DNA of 16,181 bases from DATBMY01 sp036554605 (lineage in GTDB: Bacteria; Acidobacteriota; Blastocatellia; UBA7656). Positions 1-5,645 of this stretch are shown here, piece by piece. The notes under the pieces were generated by a model. It ran no database searches, had not been told where the DNA came from, and saw nothing but the letters and a program-made list of their open reading frames with translations. Both the position numbers and the translations under genes were made by a program. Numbering within the stretch: the stretch's first letter is position 1; each line of letters opens with the position of its first letter. The stretch covers positions 1 to 16,181 of the forward strand of contig DATBMY010000483.1 of assembly GCA_036554605.1 (NCBI GenBank). The letters run 5' to 3'.

Positions 1-10
1 AGCTCATTTC

Positions 11-54
11 TCAGCTTCTCTGGAATCCGCCAGATTGTCTGAAGCCAACGGCGC
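11..54 (+). repeat. leader repeat, copy 1 (partner at 2128-2171)
   Basis: A 44-base stretch just upstream of the ABM-like gene matches 2128-2171, upstream of the zinc-ribbon gene, at 34 of 44 positions without gaps by hand count. The best blocks are TCAGCTTC, CTGGAATCC, TCTGAA and CCAAC. The similarity seems to continue leftwards to base 1, so the true left edge may lie outside the window. Function unknown. Confidence 0.55.
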
Positions 55-73
55 ATTAATCGAGGGCCCTACC

Positions 74-403
74 ATGCTTGCTCGCCACGTTACAATGACA
101 CTCAGAGCCGATTCTCTCAAAGGATTTATGCGGGTGATAGAGAGCGGGGTTATCCCATTGCTCCGCGAGCAGGAAGGATTCGTGGATCAGATTACACTTA
201 TCTCACCGGAACGCGCGGAAGCTATTGTTATAAGCTTTTGGGAGAATAAAGAGAGCGAAGAAGCCTTCAACCGTACCCGAAATCCCGAAGTTTTAAGAGG
301 CCTGTTAGAAGTAATAGAAGGAACTCCGAGAGTCGATCTCTTTGAGGTTGCTAGTATTGTTTCTAATGGGAGTGACGAGGGGAGCCGAGAAGCATTTAAA
401 TGA
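74..403 (+). CDS. ABM-like (antibiotic biosynthesis monooxygenase superfamily) small protein
   Basis: About 109 residues in one compact domain. The pattern is beta strand (LARHVTMTLRA), a helix (LKGFMRVIESGVIPLLREQEG), two strands (FVDQITLISP and AEAIVISFWENKESEEAF), a helix, and a last strand (PRVDLFEVASIV). This order and the conserved 'S.WE..E..EAF' segment fit the dimeric alpha+beta-barrel (ABM/YgiN-like) fold. Members include heme-degrading and quinol monooxygenases as well as many small proteins without known activity; no catalytic residue can be assigned here. The ATG at 74 is preferred because GAGGG lies 7 bases upstream (62-66); a TTG at 35 in the same frame would add 13 residues that overlap a repeated leader sequence. 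The next gene starts 77 bases downstream on the same strand. The family is inferred from fold pattern, not from a database hit, and the exact function is unknown. Confidence 0.65.
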   Translation: MLARHVTMTLRADSLKGFMRVIESGVIPLLREQEGFVDQITLISPERAEAIVISFWENKESEEAFNRTRNPEVLRGLLEVIEGTPRVDLFEVASIVSNGSDEGSREAFK

Positions 404-480
404 ATAATTTGGTATATAACACAGAAGATCCTTCCGAGATAACTTCTGCGGCAACGATGGCTCACCCCTGAAAGAAATAA

Positions 481-786
481 ATGATGATAATTTGCGAGTT
501 CTGTTTACGCTACAACGAGGATGGCAAATGCTTTTTCGGGCTTAACATACCCAAGCACATGGGCTGCCGGGAATTTGCCCCCGGGATAAACAAGTTTTGC
601 TCCAATCCCAACGATTTTGTGAGCACTGGTCAAATAGTGCAAATGGCAACCTATTTTGGGATCAAAGGCATGGAACTAAAGAAGGTCAAGGCCATGGCTG
701 CGCAAGCCCTGGAATCACGGTCTAAGGCTCCCGATGCTCAGACAGACGCGCTTACCGTCGAGCAAATCACGGGGCCACCGAAATGA
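481..786 (+). CDS. small cysteine-rich protein of unknown function
   Basis: 101 residues. The N-terminal third carries Cys at positions 5, 8, 17, 29 and 40 plus His26, including a CxxC pair (ICEFC), which suggests a structural metal site (zinc or iron-sulfur). The rest has a helical region (about 50-75, 'GQIVQMATYFGIKGMELKKVKAMAAQALE') and a polar tail. There is no signal peptide or membrane segment, so it is probably cytoplasmic. I do not recognise a named family. Two ATG codons in tandem (481 and 484) could start it; only a weak GAAAG lies upstream. It converges with the minus-strand gene ending at 799, with only 12 bases between the two stop codons, so there is no room for a hairpin terminator between them. 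Confidence 0.65.
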   Translation: MMIICEFCLRYNEDGKCFFGLNIPKHMGCREFAPGINKFCSNPNDFVSTGQIVQMATYFGIKGMELKKVKAMAAQALESRSKAPDAQTDALTVEQITGPPK

Positions 787-798
787 AAGATGCGCGAT

Positions 799-1335
799 TT
801 ACTTACCGCGTTCGCGCTCATGAAAATCCGACTTGCTGAGCACGTACCCGAAGAATAACTCTTTGCTTATCTCCCGGGCTTCGTCAGAGTAGGAACTGCG
901 AGCGTCACATAGTTCCGCCAGTTGACATAAGATAGTTTTTGCCGCGCCGCGCAGCACGAGCTTCTTGGTGAATAACTCCGCTCTTAGACCGTCTGCTACG
1001 TCAATCGCCTTGCGACCTCCGGATGACCTTAGCTTGTCGCACAGCAGCGCCAGTTTTTCCCGATCATAATTCTCATTGAAAGGAACTCCAGTTTTGGACT
1101 TGGATGCGCCAAGCTGCAGATGCCGCTCTTTTGGGAGGCCTGCCGTCTTATCCACACGTTGAAAAACCTGCTCCAATTTCCCATCAAGTATCGAGCGCTT
1201 GTATCTTGTTGAGCCGTGCCCTGACCATAGTATCGTGTACTCGTCGGAGGTTATAGAGGTCACGACTCCTGTACCATAGCCTGTGTGGTTTTTGGAATCC
1301 TTATAGATAAGCACGTCGTCCATCTTTATAGCCAT
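799..1335 (-). CDS. hypothetical protein, 178 aa, with small beta-barrel-like N-terminus
   Basis: The start ATG (1335) has GGAG five bases upstream, which fixes it well. Residues about 5-55 (DDVLIYKDSKNHTGYGTGVV..., then TILWSGHGSTRYKRS) look like a small beta-rich module with a conserved 'G.G.V' turn, as in SH3/Tudor-like or CarD/DUF3553-like nucleic-acid-associated domains; this is only a pattern resemblance. Residues about 90-175 are predicted helical and charged. No signal peptide or membrane segment is seen. It lies 105 bases downstream of the RRM gene on the same strand, separated by a 12-bp-stem hairpin, and could be co-transcribed with it. I do not recognise the family. Confidence 0.6.
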   Translation of the reverse strand: MAIKMDDVLIYKDSKNHTGYGTGVVTSITSDEYTILWSGHGSTRYKRSILDGKLEQVFQRVDKTAGLPKERHLQLGASKSKTGVPFNENYDREKLALLCDKLRSSGGRKAIDVADGLRAELFTKKLVLRGAAKTILCQLAELCDARSSYSDEAREISKELFFGYVLSKSDFHERERGK

Positions 1336-1374
1336 ATATTCTCCAGGTCGAATGCAACACGCGTGTGATTAAGG

Positions 1375-1419
1375 GAAGGATGGGATGTACGAGATCGAAT
1401 CCCCGTTATCCCATCCTTC
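1375..1419 (-). terminator. 12-bp perfect inverted repeat between the RRM gene and the 178-aa gene
   Basis: GAAGGATGGGAT (1375-1386) pairs perfectly with ATCCCATCCTTC (1408-1419) across a 21-base loop. It sits 22 bases past the stop of the RRM gene and about 40 bases before the start of the next minus-strand gene. There is no T-run after the stem on the minus strand, so it is not a textbook intrinsic terminator. It may be a 3'-end stabiliser, an attenuator-like element or a protein-binding site. Confidence 0.45.
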
Positions 1420-1440
1420 GGTCTTCGAGCTCAACCGGAA

Positions 1441-1767
1441 TTAGTAGCGGTCTCCGTGTCCGCCGCGACCTCTTCGATCACCGCCGTTGCTATTACGGCC
1501 GCCGCGGTTGTTCGAACGCTCCTCACGCGGGCGTGCTTCGTTGACTGTCAGCGAACGGCCATTAAGTTCGGTCCCGTTGAACTGCGAGATCGCTTTTTCA
1601 GCATCCTCGTTGCCCATCTCTACGAAGCCAAACCCCTTGGACCGACCCGAATCGCGATCGGTGATAATCGTAGCCGACTCGACCTCTCCCGCCTGCTCGA
1701 ACAGGCCCGTCAGATCACCTTCCGTCGTTTGATACGACAGGTTCCCAACAAATATTCTTTTAGTCAT
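1441..1767 (-). CDS. RRM-domain RNA-binding protein with Gly/Arg-rich tail
   Basis: 108 residues. A single RNA recognition motif covers residues about 3-80. RNP2 is IFVGNL (5-10) and RNP1 is KGFGFVEM (44-51), including the aromatic residues that stack on RNA. Residues about 86-108 form an RGG-like tail (NNRGGRNSNGGDRRGRGGHGDRY). This matches the bacterial glycine-rich RNA-binding proteins (Rbp type of cyanobacteria and others), which bind single-stranded RNA in the cytoplasm; several cyanobacterial members are induced by cold. The start ATG is well supported by AGGAGAG just upstream on the minus strand. A long gene-free region lies upstream, leaving room for a regulated promoter and 5' leader. 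The family call is firm; the target RNAs and the stress role are inferred. Confidence 0.93.
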   Translation of the reverse strand: MTKRIFVGNLSYQTTEGDLTGLFEQAGEVESATIITDRDSGRSKGFGFVEMGNEDAEKAISQFNGTELNGRSLTVNEARPREERSNNRGGRNSNGGDRRGRGGHGDRY

Positions 1768-2048
1768 TGTCTCTCCTGAAACTTGTTATGTGGAATTTCC
1801 GAGGCTTTGCGGGAAGGGATGAAAAGCTTAATCAAACACTCTCCGAACAGCGGGTCGTTCCAAAAACCATAATGAGCAGCAGCACTCTGACTGCTACAGC
1901 TAACATAATCACACTACCACACAAGCCCGATTAAGCCAATGTCGTGTTTGCGAAGCTGTTGCTCAAGCGTCTTGAATATTTGAAAGATGGCCTCCCGGGT
2001 GCGAAATCCCTTTGCGTGAATGATGCGTCAACAGATGGTGAGTGCGCT

Positions 2049-2060
2049 GCTGGTACCAGC
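2049..2060. promoter_or_regulatory. 12-bp perfect palindrome, possible operator
   Basis: GCTGGTACCAGC reads the same on both strands and ends 6 bases before the TTGACA -35 box at 2067. A dimeric regulator bound here would sit next to RNA polymerase. The binding protein is unknown; position and symmetry are the only evidence. Confidence 0.4.
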
Positions 2061-2066
2061 CTTTCT

Positions 2067-2095
2067 TTGACAAACCCTAGGCCCGGTGATAGGGT
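2067..2095 (+). promoter_or_regulatory. candidate sigma-70-type promoter of the 2217-5154 gene run
   Basis: A perfect TTGACA (2067-2072) is followed after exactly 17 bases by TAGGGT (2090-2095), which keeps the TA...T core of the -10 box. Transcription would begin about 110 bases before the ATG at 2217, giving a leader that includes the repeat at 2128-2171. The -35 and spacing are good; the -10 is weak. Confidence 0.45.
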
Positions 2096-2127
2096 GAAGG
2101 AGAACTGAGCTTAGCTTACTCTATTCT

Positions 2128-2171
2128 TCAGCTTCACTGGAATCCTCCGGTCCATCTGAATCCAACAGCTC
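2128..2171 (+). repeat. leader repeat, copy 2 (partner at 11-54)
   Basis: Matches 11-54 at 34 of 44 bases without gaps. It lies between the promoter candidate and the start of the zinc-ribbon gene. Both copies precede plus-strand small genes, so the repeat may be a shared 5' regulatory leader or the remnant of a segment duplication. Confidence 0.55.
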
Positions 2172-2216
2172 ACCATCCGGCGACCGATCAACATCGATTC
2201 CGCTCAGGAGAAAAGC

Positions 2217-2414
2217 ATGAAGGACCGTAACAAAGGATTGAATAAGGTATGCCCCACCTGCAAAAAAGAGTATTCCACGGACAATGACTACTGCCGCGAT
2301 GACGGGACGCGCTTGAGAGCTGTTGATTTCAATAAGCCCTCTTCTGAAGCAAGGCTTGGCCGGGACATGGATTCTGGTGCCTGGAGAGTCTCGGGCAGGG
2401 CCGAAAAGGGTTAA
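2217..2414 (+). CDS. short zinc-ribbon-type protein
   Basis: 65 residues. Cys12, Cys15 and Cys26 occur in VCPTCKKEY...DNDYCRDDGTRL. This arrangement (CPxC, about 10 residues, C..DDGT.L) resembles the N-terminal zinc ribbon seen in many Acidobacteriota proteins, including some serine/threonine kinases, where the fourth ligand is often not a Cys. The C-terminal 30 residues are polar and probably disordered. A good AGGAG lies 6 bases before the ATG. It may be a free-standing adaptor or a decayed remnant of a larger protein. It opens a plus-strand run of six genes, with a 99-base gap to the next. Confidence 0.6.
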   Translation: MKDRNKGLNKVCPTCKKEYSTDNDYCRDDGTRLRAVDFNKPSSEARLGRDMDSGAWRVSGRAEKG

Positions 2415-2513
2415 GCCAATACCATCGTCATGTGCTCAGGCGCGAATCGCGAGACACAGAAGAAATTTTCATCTCGAGGTTGCAAGAGAAAAGCAGTACG
2501 GAAAAGGAGACCA

Positions 2514-2792
2514 GTGAAAAACTTGGAAGAGAAGCATCAATCCTATTTACAGCAGCGCGCCCAGGATAAATACGACGGCAACGTCAGACAGGGATTTCCA
2601 TTGAAGGAATTCCGAGAGTATGTCGATCTGCTCGCCGGGGCCGCCGGAAATGTCGAGTTCGATGAAGAAGACCTTATTGACATTGCGAGAATGGCTCAGT
2701 CGCGTCGGTCTAGAGAGCCGGATCGTAAAGGCAGCGGTGAGCAAGCAAGCGACCCTCAGCGCCGCCGGTTATACGCGTCGATGGAGGAATGA
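2514..2792 (+). CDS. hypothetical protein, 92 aa, GTG start
   Basis: AAGGAG (2504-2509) lies four bases before GTG at 2514, so this start is preferred over the in-frame ATG at 2430, which lacks a ribosome-binding site and would add 28 basic residues of non-coding character. The 92-residue product is charged: a helical N-terminal half (LEEKHQSYLQQRAQDKY), a conserved-looking acidic centre (GNVEFDEEDLIDIARMAQ) and a basic, probably disordered tail. No signal peptide or membrane segment. It ends two bases before the preferred ATG of the next gene, so the two are probably translationally coupled. I do not recognise the family. Confidence 0.6.
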   Translation: MKNLEEKHQSYLQQRAQDKYDGNVRQGFPLKEFREYVDLLAGAAGNVEFDEEDLIDIARMAQSRRSREPDRKGSGEQASDPQRRRLYASMEE

Positions 2793-2794
2793 AT

Positions 2795-3201
2795 ATGATT
2801 ACCGGAGCGGAGATCGGGCAATTAATTATCTGGACATTATTGTGGCGGAGCAGGTAATGGGCTGGCGGATAGAAGACGACGAACCGAAATTGCGCCGCCT
2901 CAACAGCTACTTCCCGCACGACGATAAACGCAGGTGGTGGCGTAAGCCGGAAGGCGGCTGGCAATTCGACCCATTACTCTATTCCTCTAATATGACTGCC
3001 ACCTGGCAGGTAGTAGAGAAGATGAACGCCGATGGGTACGTTCTGTTCTTATTGAGGAATTCTGAAGAAAGCAAAGTGGCTTTCGATGAGCCGGGTACAG
3101 TTAGCCCGGACTATATTATCGAGAGAAGCGTAGCGGGGGCCATATGTAAGGCGGCCTTAATTGCAACCGCACGGCAAGTCCGGGCAAAGATCGGCGCATG
3201 A
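2795..3201 (+). CDS. phage ABA-sandwich-domain-type protein, apparently frameshifted near its start
   Basis: The body of the protein contains IIVAEQVMGW, a central block with SSNMTATWQVVEKMNADG, and GAICKAALIATARQV near the C-terminus. These three segments match the layout of the small 'phage ABA sandwich' family (AEKVMGW..., D..AAWEVVE+M, AICRAAL), found in phages and bacterial genomes; its biochemical role is unknown. GGAGG (2783-2787) is seven bases before ATG 2795, the ideal start, but that frame reads MITGAEIGQ and stops at 2857, while the body lies in the other frame. One extra base in the GGG run at 2816-2818 would join them as MITGAEIGAINYLDIIVAEQ and give a 135-residue protein. Without a frameshift, the best in-frame start is GTG 2737 (AAAGG upstream), overlapping the preceding gene by 56 bases. 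So this is either a sequencing indel, a mutation, or an unusual start. Confidence 0.6.
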
Positions 3202-3303
3202 CTCTCCTGCGCTGCCAAATGCCTGAATCTTGCCGGAGCGCGCCCTTTATTCTTATGCTGGATGCTAATTAAAGGATCACATTCTTACCGAGACAGGACA
3301 GTT

Positions 3304-3540
3304 ATGATGACGACCCTGGTCGATATCGAAGAGGCCAGAGGCCGCTTAGCTTCAGGCGAGCGGCCATACGCATTTGAGATTAGTGACCATGTGACTATTG
3401 TCGGTCCCGCATGCGGATTCGGATCGGATTATCTGATATACCTGCGGACGCAGGGGCGCTACGCGGAAAATTTCGAGGAAGCAACCAGCATAGCCAATCA
3501 AAGAGGCGAGGCTGTTACCGGGATATGGTTTATCAAATAA
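3304..3540 (+). CDS. hypothetical protein, 78 aa
   Basis: The product from ATG 3304 begins MMTTLVDIEEARGRLASGE and ends EAVTGIWFIK. It looks like a compact mixed alpha/beta domain; the N-terminal helix (LVDIEEARGRLASGE) and the central strand (ISDHVTIVG) are clear. An earlier in-frame ATG at 3262 would add 14 residues (MLIKGSHSYRDRTV); I prefer 3304 because AGGA lies at suitable spacing before it. The gene lies in a same-strand run, 102 bases after the ABA-type gene and 42 bases before the desaturase. No family is recognised. Confidence 0.5.
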   Translation: MMTTLVDIEEARGRLASGERPYAFEISDHVTIVGPACGFGSDYLIYLRTQGRYAENFEEATSIANQRGEAVTGIWFIK

Positions 3541-3582
3541 GGCCGACTTTTATAGAACGGCAAAGAGACAGGGAAGAGTAAT

Positions 3583-4452
3583 TTGAAATCAACAGAGTTA
3601 ATAGAAAAGCGGCCATGGGAGCAGTCCTGGTGGCAATACCCAAAAGGTAACGGCCCGGTAATATTCTACATCGTTTCTATTCACGCGCTCGCGCTCATAG
3701 GATTGATCTTATTCCCGTTACCGAGCTGGCCTGTGCTGGCCGTGGCCATAATAATTGCCTCAATTGGCGGAGTGGGAACATCTGTCTGTTATCACAGGTG
3801 TCTGGCCCACCGGTCATTGCGACTGAATCGAGTGGTCGAGAATATATTGATATTCTTTACTATCTTCAACGCGTCGGGCGAACCGATGGGGTGGGTGGCG
3901 AATCACCGTCATCACCATGCTAAAGCCGATACGGTGGAAGATGTATCTAGCCCACGCCACGGAGGTTTCTGGTGGGCGCACATCAGGTGGATATACCAGT
4001 GGGCAGGTTCTGAGATCCGCCGCTGGTGCCCCGATCTTGATAAGCGAAGATACAGAATATGGAGGCGGCTGCAAATTCCAATCATCACGCTCTCCGTATT
4101 TTCCGGAATCGCTCTGGGATGGCAAGCCTTCTTCTGGATTGGTGCTATACGGCTGGTCTATGTCATGCACTTTCAGATGTTCGTAAATAGCCTGCTGCAC
4201 CTTACGCCCGGACTCCCTGAAGGCATTGACTCCAGTAGAAACATCTGGTGGCTCGGCCCTATGCAATTAGGTGCGTGGGGAGAGAACTGGCACAAGAATC
4301 ACCACTCGGAAGCAAACTCGGCGCGCTTCGGTCGCCGCTGGTGGCAGATTGACATCGGATGGTATGTAATTCTGGGTCTCGAGGCGCTGATGCTTGCATC
4401 CGATGTCAAGCGAGTGAGAGGTAATCTGGATAAGAACAGGGGATCGGTATAA
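3583..4452 (+). CDS. delta-9-type acyl-CoA/acyl-lipid fatty-acid desaturase
   Basis: 289 residues, TTG start with GGAAG upstream. All three histidine boxes of the membrane di-iron desaturase family are present: HRCLAH (71-76), HRHHH (108-112) and HKNHH (237-241). The supporting signatures NSLLH (202-206) and GENWHKNHH...SARFG are typical of the stearoyl-CoA/DesC desaturase branch. Hydrophobic segments at about 26-46, 48-68 and 165-205 provide the membrane spans, so the enzyme sits in the inner membrane. The reaction inserts a cis double bond (usually at C9) in a saturated acyl chain using O2 and electrons from a ferredoxin or cytochrome partner; no such partner is encoded here. It raises membrane fluidity, often in the cold. 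Length is normal for a bacterial member. The exact substrate and double-bond position are inferred. The next gene follows after 9 bases. Confidence 0.93.
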   Translation: MKSTELIEKRPWEQSWWQYPKGNGPVIFYIVSIHALALIGLILFPLPSWPVLAVAIIIASIGGVGTSVCYHRCLAHRSLRLNRVVENILIFFTIFNASGEPMGWVANHRHHHAKADTVEDVSSPRHGGFWWAHIRWIYQWAGSEIRRWCPDLDKRRYRIWRRLQIPIITLSVFSGIALGWQAFFWIGAIRLVYVMHFQMFVNSLLHLTPGLPEGIDSSRNIWWLGPMQLGAWGENWHKNHHSEANSARFGRRWWQIDIGWYVILGLEALMLASDVKRVRGNLDKNRGSV

Positions 4453-4461
4453 GGATTAGTC

Positions 4462-5154
4462 ATGGACATTAAAATTGAAGAGAAAACTACGGATAATGAA
4501 GAAAAGCCGCTTCGTTTGCCTGTTCCTGACGGGCATGAAAGACTGGCGACGCAGTCTGAATGTAATGACATAAATAGAAGAATAGAACGCTCTGATCCAA
4601 CTGTTGCCGTCAGCTTCACTCATTTTGACAGCACCGTATTATCAAAGAATGGCCGCCGGCACTCGACACTCTCCGGTTTTCAGAACAGCGCGCTCGAGGC
4701 GCGGGCTCCGGACGAGCAAGCGCCAGAAAGAGGGGAGCAGGTGATGGGAGATCCTCGCAGCGTAATCGGATCGGGCGATCATGTGAACCGCTTTCTACTT
4801 TGTGCGCTCGTCGGCGAGTCCGCTAAGCGCATAAAGGCTAGAGCGGGAAAGATGGGAGAGACATTGCCAATGACGATGATTGTCAGGAGTGTTCTGCGAT
4901 CCTATCGTCTTGCCGCTAAAGATAAAGAGGGGCCTCTGGCGCGGCCCGAGCCCAGCATTGCTGATCTTCATAGCTTGAATGCTAAGATTCTCAAAGATGA
5001 GCTCACGCGCCACTCGCGAGACAGGGTTAGAAATAGCCGAATTCGGCTCGCCCATGCTGAACGACTTAGAGACGAGGGAAGAATCTTGGCCGAAAAGGAA
5101 AGGCTCGAGCGCGCAATTGAGTTGCACGACCGGCTGGCTGATGAGCTTCGCTGA
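4462..5154 (+). CDS. hypothetical protein, 230 aa, with coiled-coil C-terminus
   Basis: Starts at ATG 4462 with AAGGA six bases upstream, only 9 bases after the desaturase stop, so it is very probably co-transcribed with it. Residues 1-100 are polar and low in hydrophobic content, probably disordered. Residues about 105-150 (NRFLLCALVGESAKRIKARAG then TMIVRSVLRSYRL) form a helical module. Residues about 165-230 are strongly charged and helical (RLRDEGRILAEKERLERAIE), consistent with a coiled coil. No signal peptide, membrane span or catalytic motif is visible. The NRFLLCAL..ESAKRI segment faintly recalls the first helix of the RNA polymerase omega subunit, but I do not rely on it. Function unknown. 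Confidence 0.6.
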   Translation: MDIKIEEKTTDNEEKPLRLPVPDGHERLATQSECNDINRRIERSDPTVAVSFTHFDSTVLSKNGRRHSTLSGFQNSALEARAPDEQAPERGEQVMGDPRSVIGSGDHVNRFLLCALVGESAKRIKARAGKMGETLPMTMIVRSVLRSYRLAAKDKEGPLARPEPSIADLHSLNAKILKDELTRHSRDRVRNSRIRLAHAERLRDEGRILAEKERLERAIELHDRLADELR

Positions 5155-5286
5155 GTCGATGACCGCAATATCTCAAGAACTCTTCAAGGCCATCCGCGGA
5201 AGGCTGCTCACCGGCCGTTAAAGCCACAGCGGGTGAAACGAAAAGAGCCTCCCCGCAAGCAATCTCAAATCAAATCAGGAAGGGTT

Positions 5287-5334
5287 ATGGCACAGTTAAT
5301 GGTTTTGTGCCTCTTTATACAGACCTTCATCTAA
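5287..5334 (+). CDS. possible 15-aa hydrophobic micropeptide
   Basis: GGAAGGG lies just before ATG 5287, and the frame reads MAQLMVLCLFIQTFI before TAA. A strong ribosome-binding site in front of a very short hydrophobic frame could be a micropeptide or chance. It lies 132 bases after the previous gene. There is no homology evidence. Confidence 0.2.
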   Translation: MAQLMVLCLFIQTFI

Positions 5335-5349
5335 TAATAGATAGTCCGC

Positions 5350-5391
5350 AAAAAAAATTGGAGGTCGCCACCGTGCCCGAGTAGCGACCTC
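5350..5391 (-). terminator. rho-independent terminator (minus strand)
   Basis: GAGGTCGC (5361-5368) pairs with GCGACCTC (5384-5391) across a 15-base loop. On the minus strand the stem is followed by CCAATTTTTTTT. It is about 250 bases beyond the receptor stop and behind that gene's own hairpin, so it may be a backup terminator or may end an unannotated minus-strand transcript. Confidence 0.6.
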
Positions 5392-5546
5392 TCCCCAAGT
5401 TCAGAACAGAATGGTAGAGATTCTAAGGATGTGCGCCCATTTGATAAGCAATCGCGATACCGCGACGGCGTGCCAAAGCTAAGTTGAGCCATGGTAAGTG
5501 TTTATGCGGATACTTCGCGCACCATGAATCTCTCGGCTTTCCATGT

Positions 5547-5575
5547 TTCTGGAAGTATTTACGAAAAATTGGAAA
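5547..5575. repeat. 29-bp direct repeat, left copy (partner at 13536-13564)
   Basis: TTCTGGAAG, four variable bases, then TACGAAAAATTGGAAA. It matches 13536-13564 in the same orientation at 26 of 29 bases. The two copies bracket the two receptor genes. On the minus strand the sequence follows a terminator hairpin in both places and supplies part of its T-rich tail. Confidence 0.7.
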
Positions 5576-5592
5576 TCTCGCTCTTAATGAAA

Positions 5593-5621
5593 CCGGCGGG
5601 CCTCAAGACGAAGCCCGCCGG
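5593..5621 (-). terminator. hairpin terminator of the first Oar-like receptor gene
   Basis: CCGGCGGGC (5593-5601) pairs perfectly with GCCCGCCGG (5613-5621), loop of 11 bases, 25 bases past the receptor stop on the minus strand. The tail is TTTCATT, with a further TTTCCAATTTTTCG a few bases on, so the T-tract is imperfect but the stem is strong. Confidence 0.6.
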
Positions 5622-5645
5622 GTGGGTCTATACTTTTCTCCGGCG

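Larger units (their letters stand above)
1768..2216. other. 449-base gene-free region between the divergent RRM and zinc-ribbon genes
   Basis: No open reading frame with a convincing ribosome-binding site is visible on either strand. The left end must contain the promoter and leader of the RRM gene (minus strand), but I could not pick convincing -35/-10 boxes. The right end contains a 12-bp palindrome (2049-2060), a promoter candidate (2067-2095) and a leader repeat (2128-2171). The central part (about 1800-2040) is unexplained. Confidence 0.6.
5155..5645. other. 491-base gene-free region with two minus-strand hairpin terminators
   Basis: The region separates the plus-strand gene run from the minus-strand receptor gene. 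It holds a possible 15-codon reading frame (5287-5334), a hairpin with T-tract on the minus strand (5350-5391), one copy of a 29-bp direct repeat (5547-5575) and the receptor terminator (5593-5621). No convincing plus-strand terminator for the run ending at 5154 is seen. Confidence 0.6.

Noticed and set aside
1391..1404. T-loop-like bases (TCGAATCC) inside the hairpin loop, suggesting a tRNA fragment or attachment site
   Set aside because: No T-stem or acceptor stem can be formed around it and no integrase gene is nearby.
2810..2830. Programmed -1 frameshift site in the ABA-type gene
   Set aside because: No canonical X XXY YYZ slippery heptamer is present and no strong downstream stem was seen, so an indel is more likely.
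4780..4900. Resemblance of NRFLLCAL..ESAKRI to the RNA polymerase omega subunit
   Set aside because: Only one helix-sized segment is similar, and the rest of the 230-aa protein does not fit omega in length or motif.
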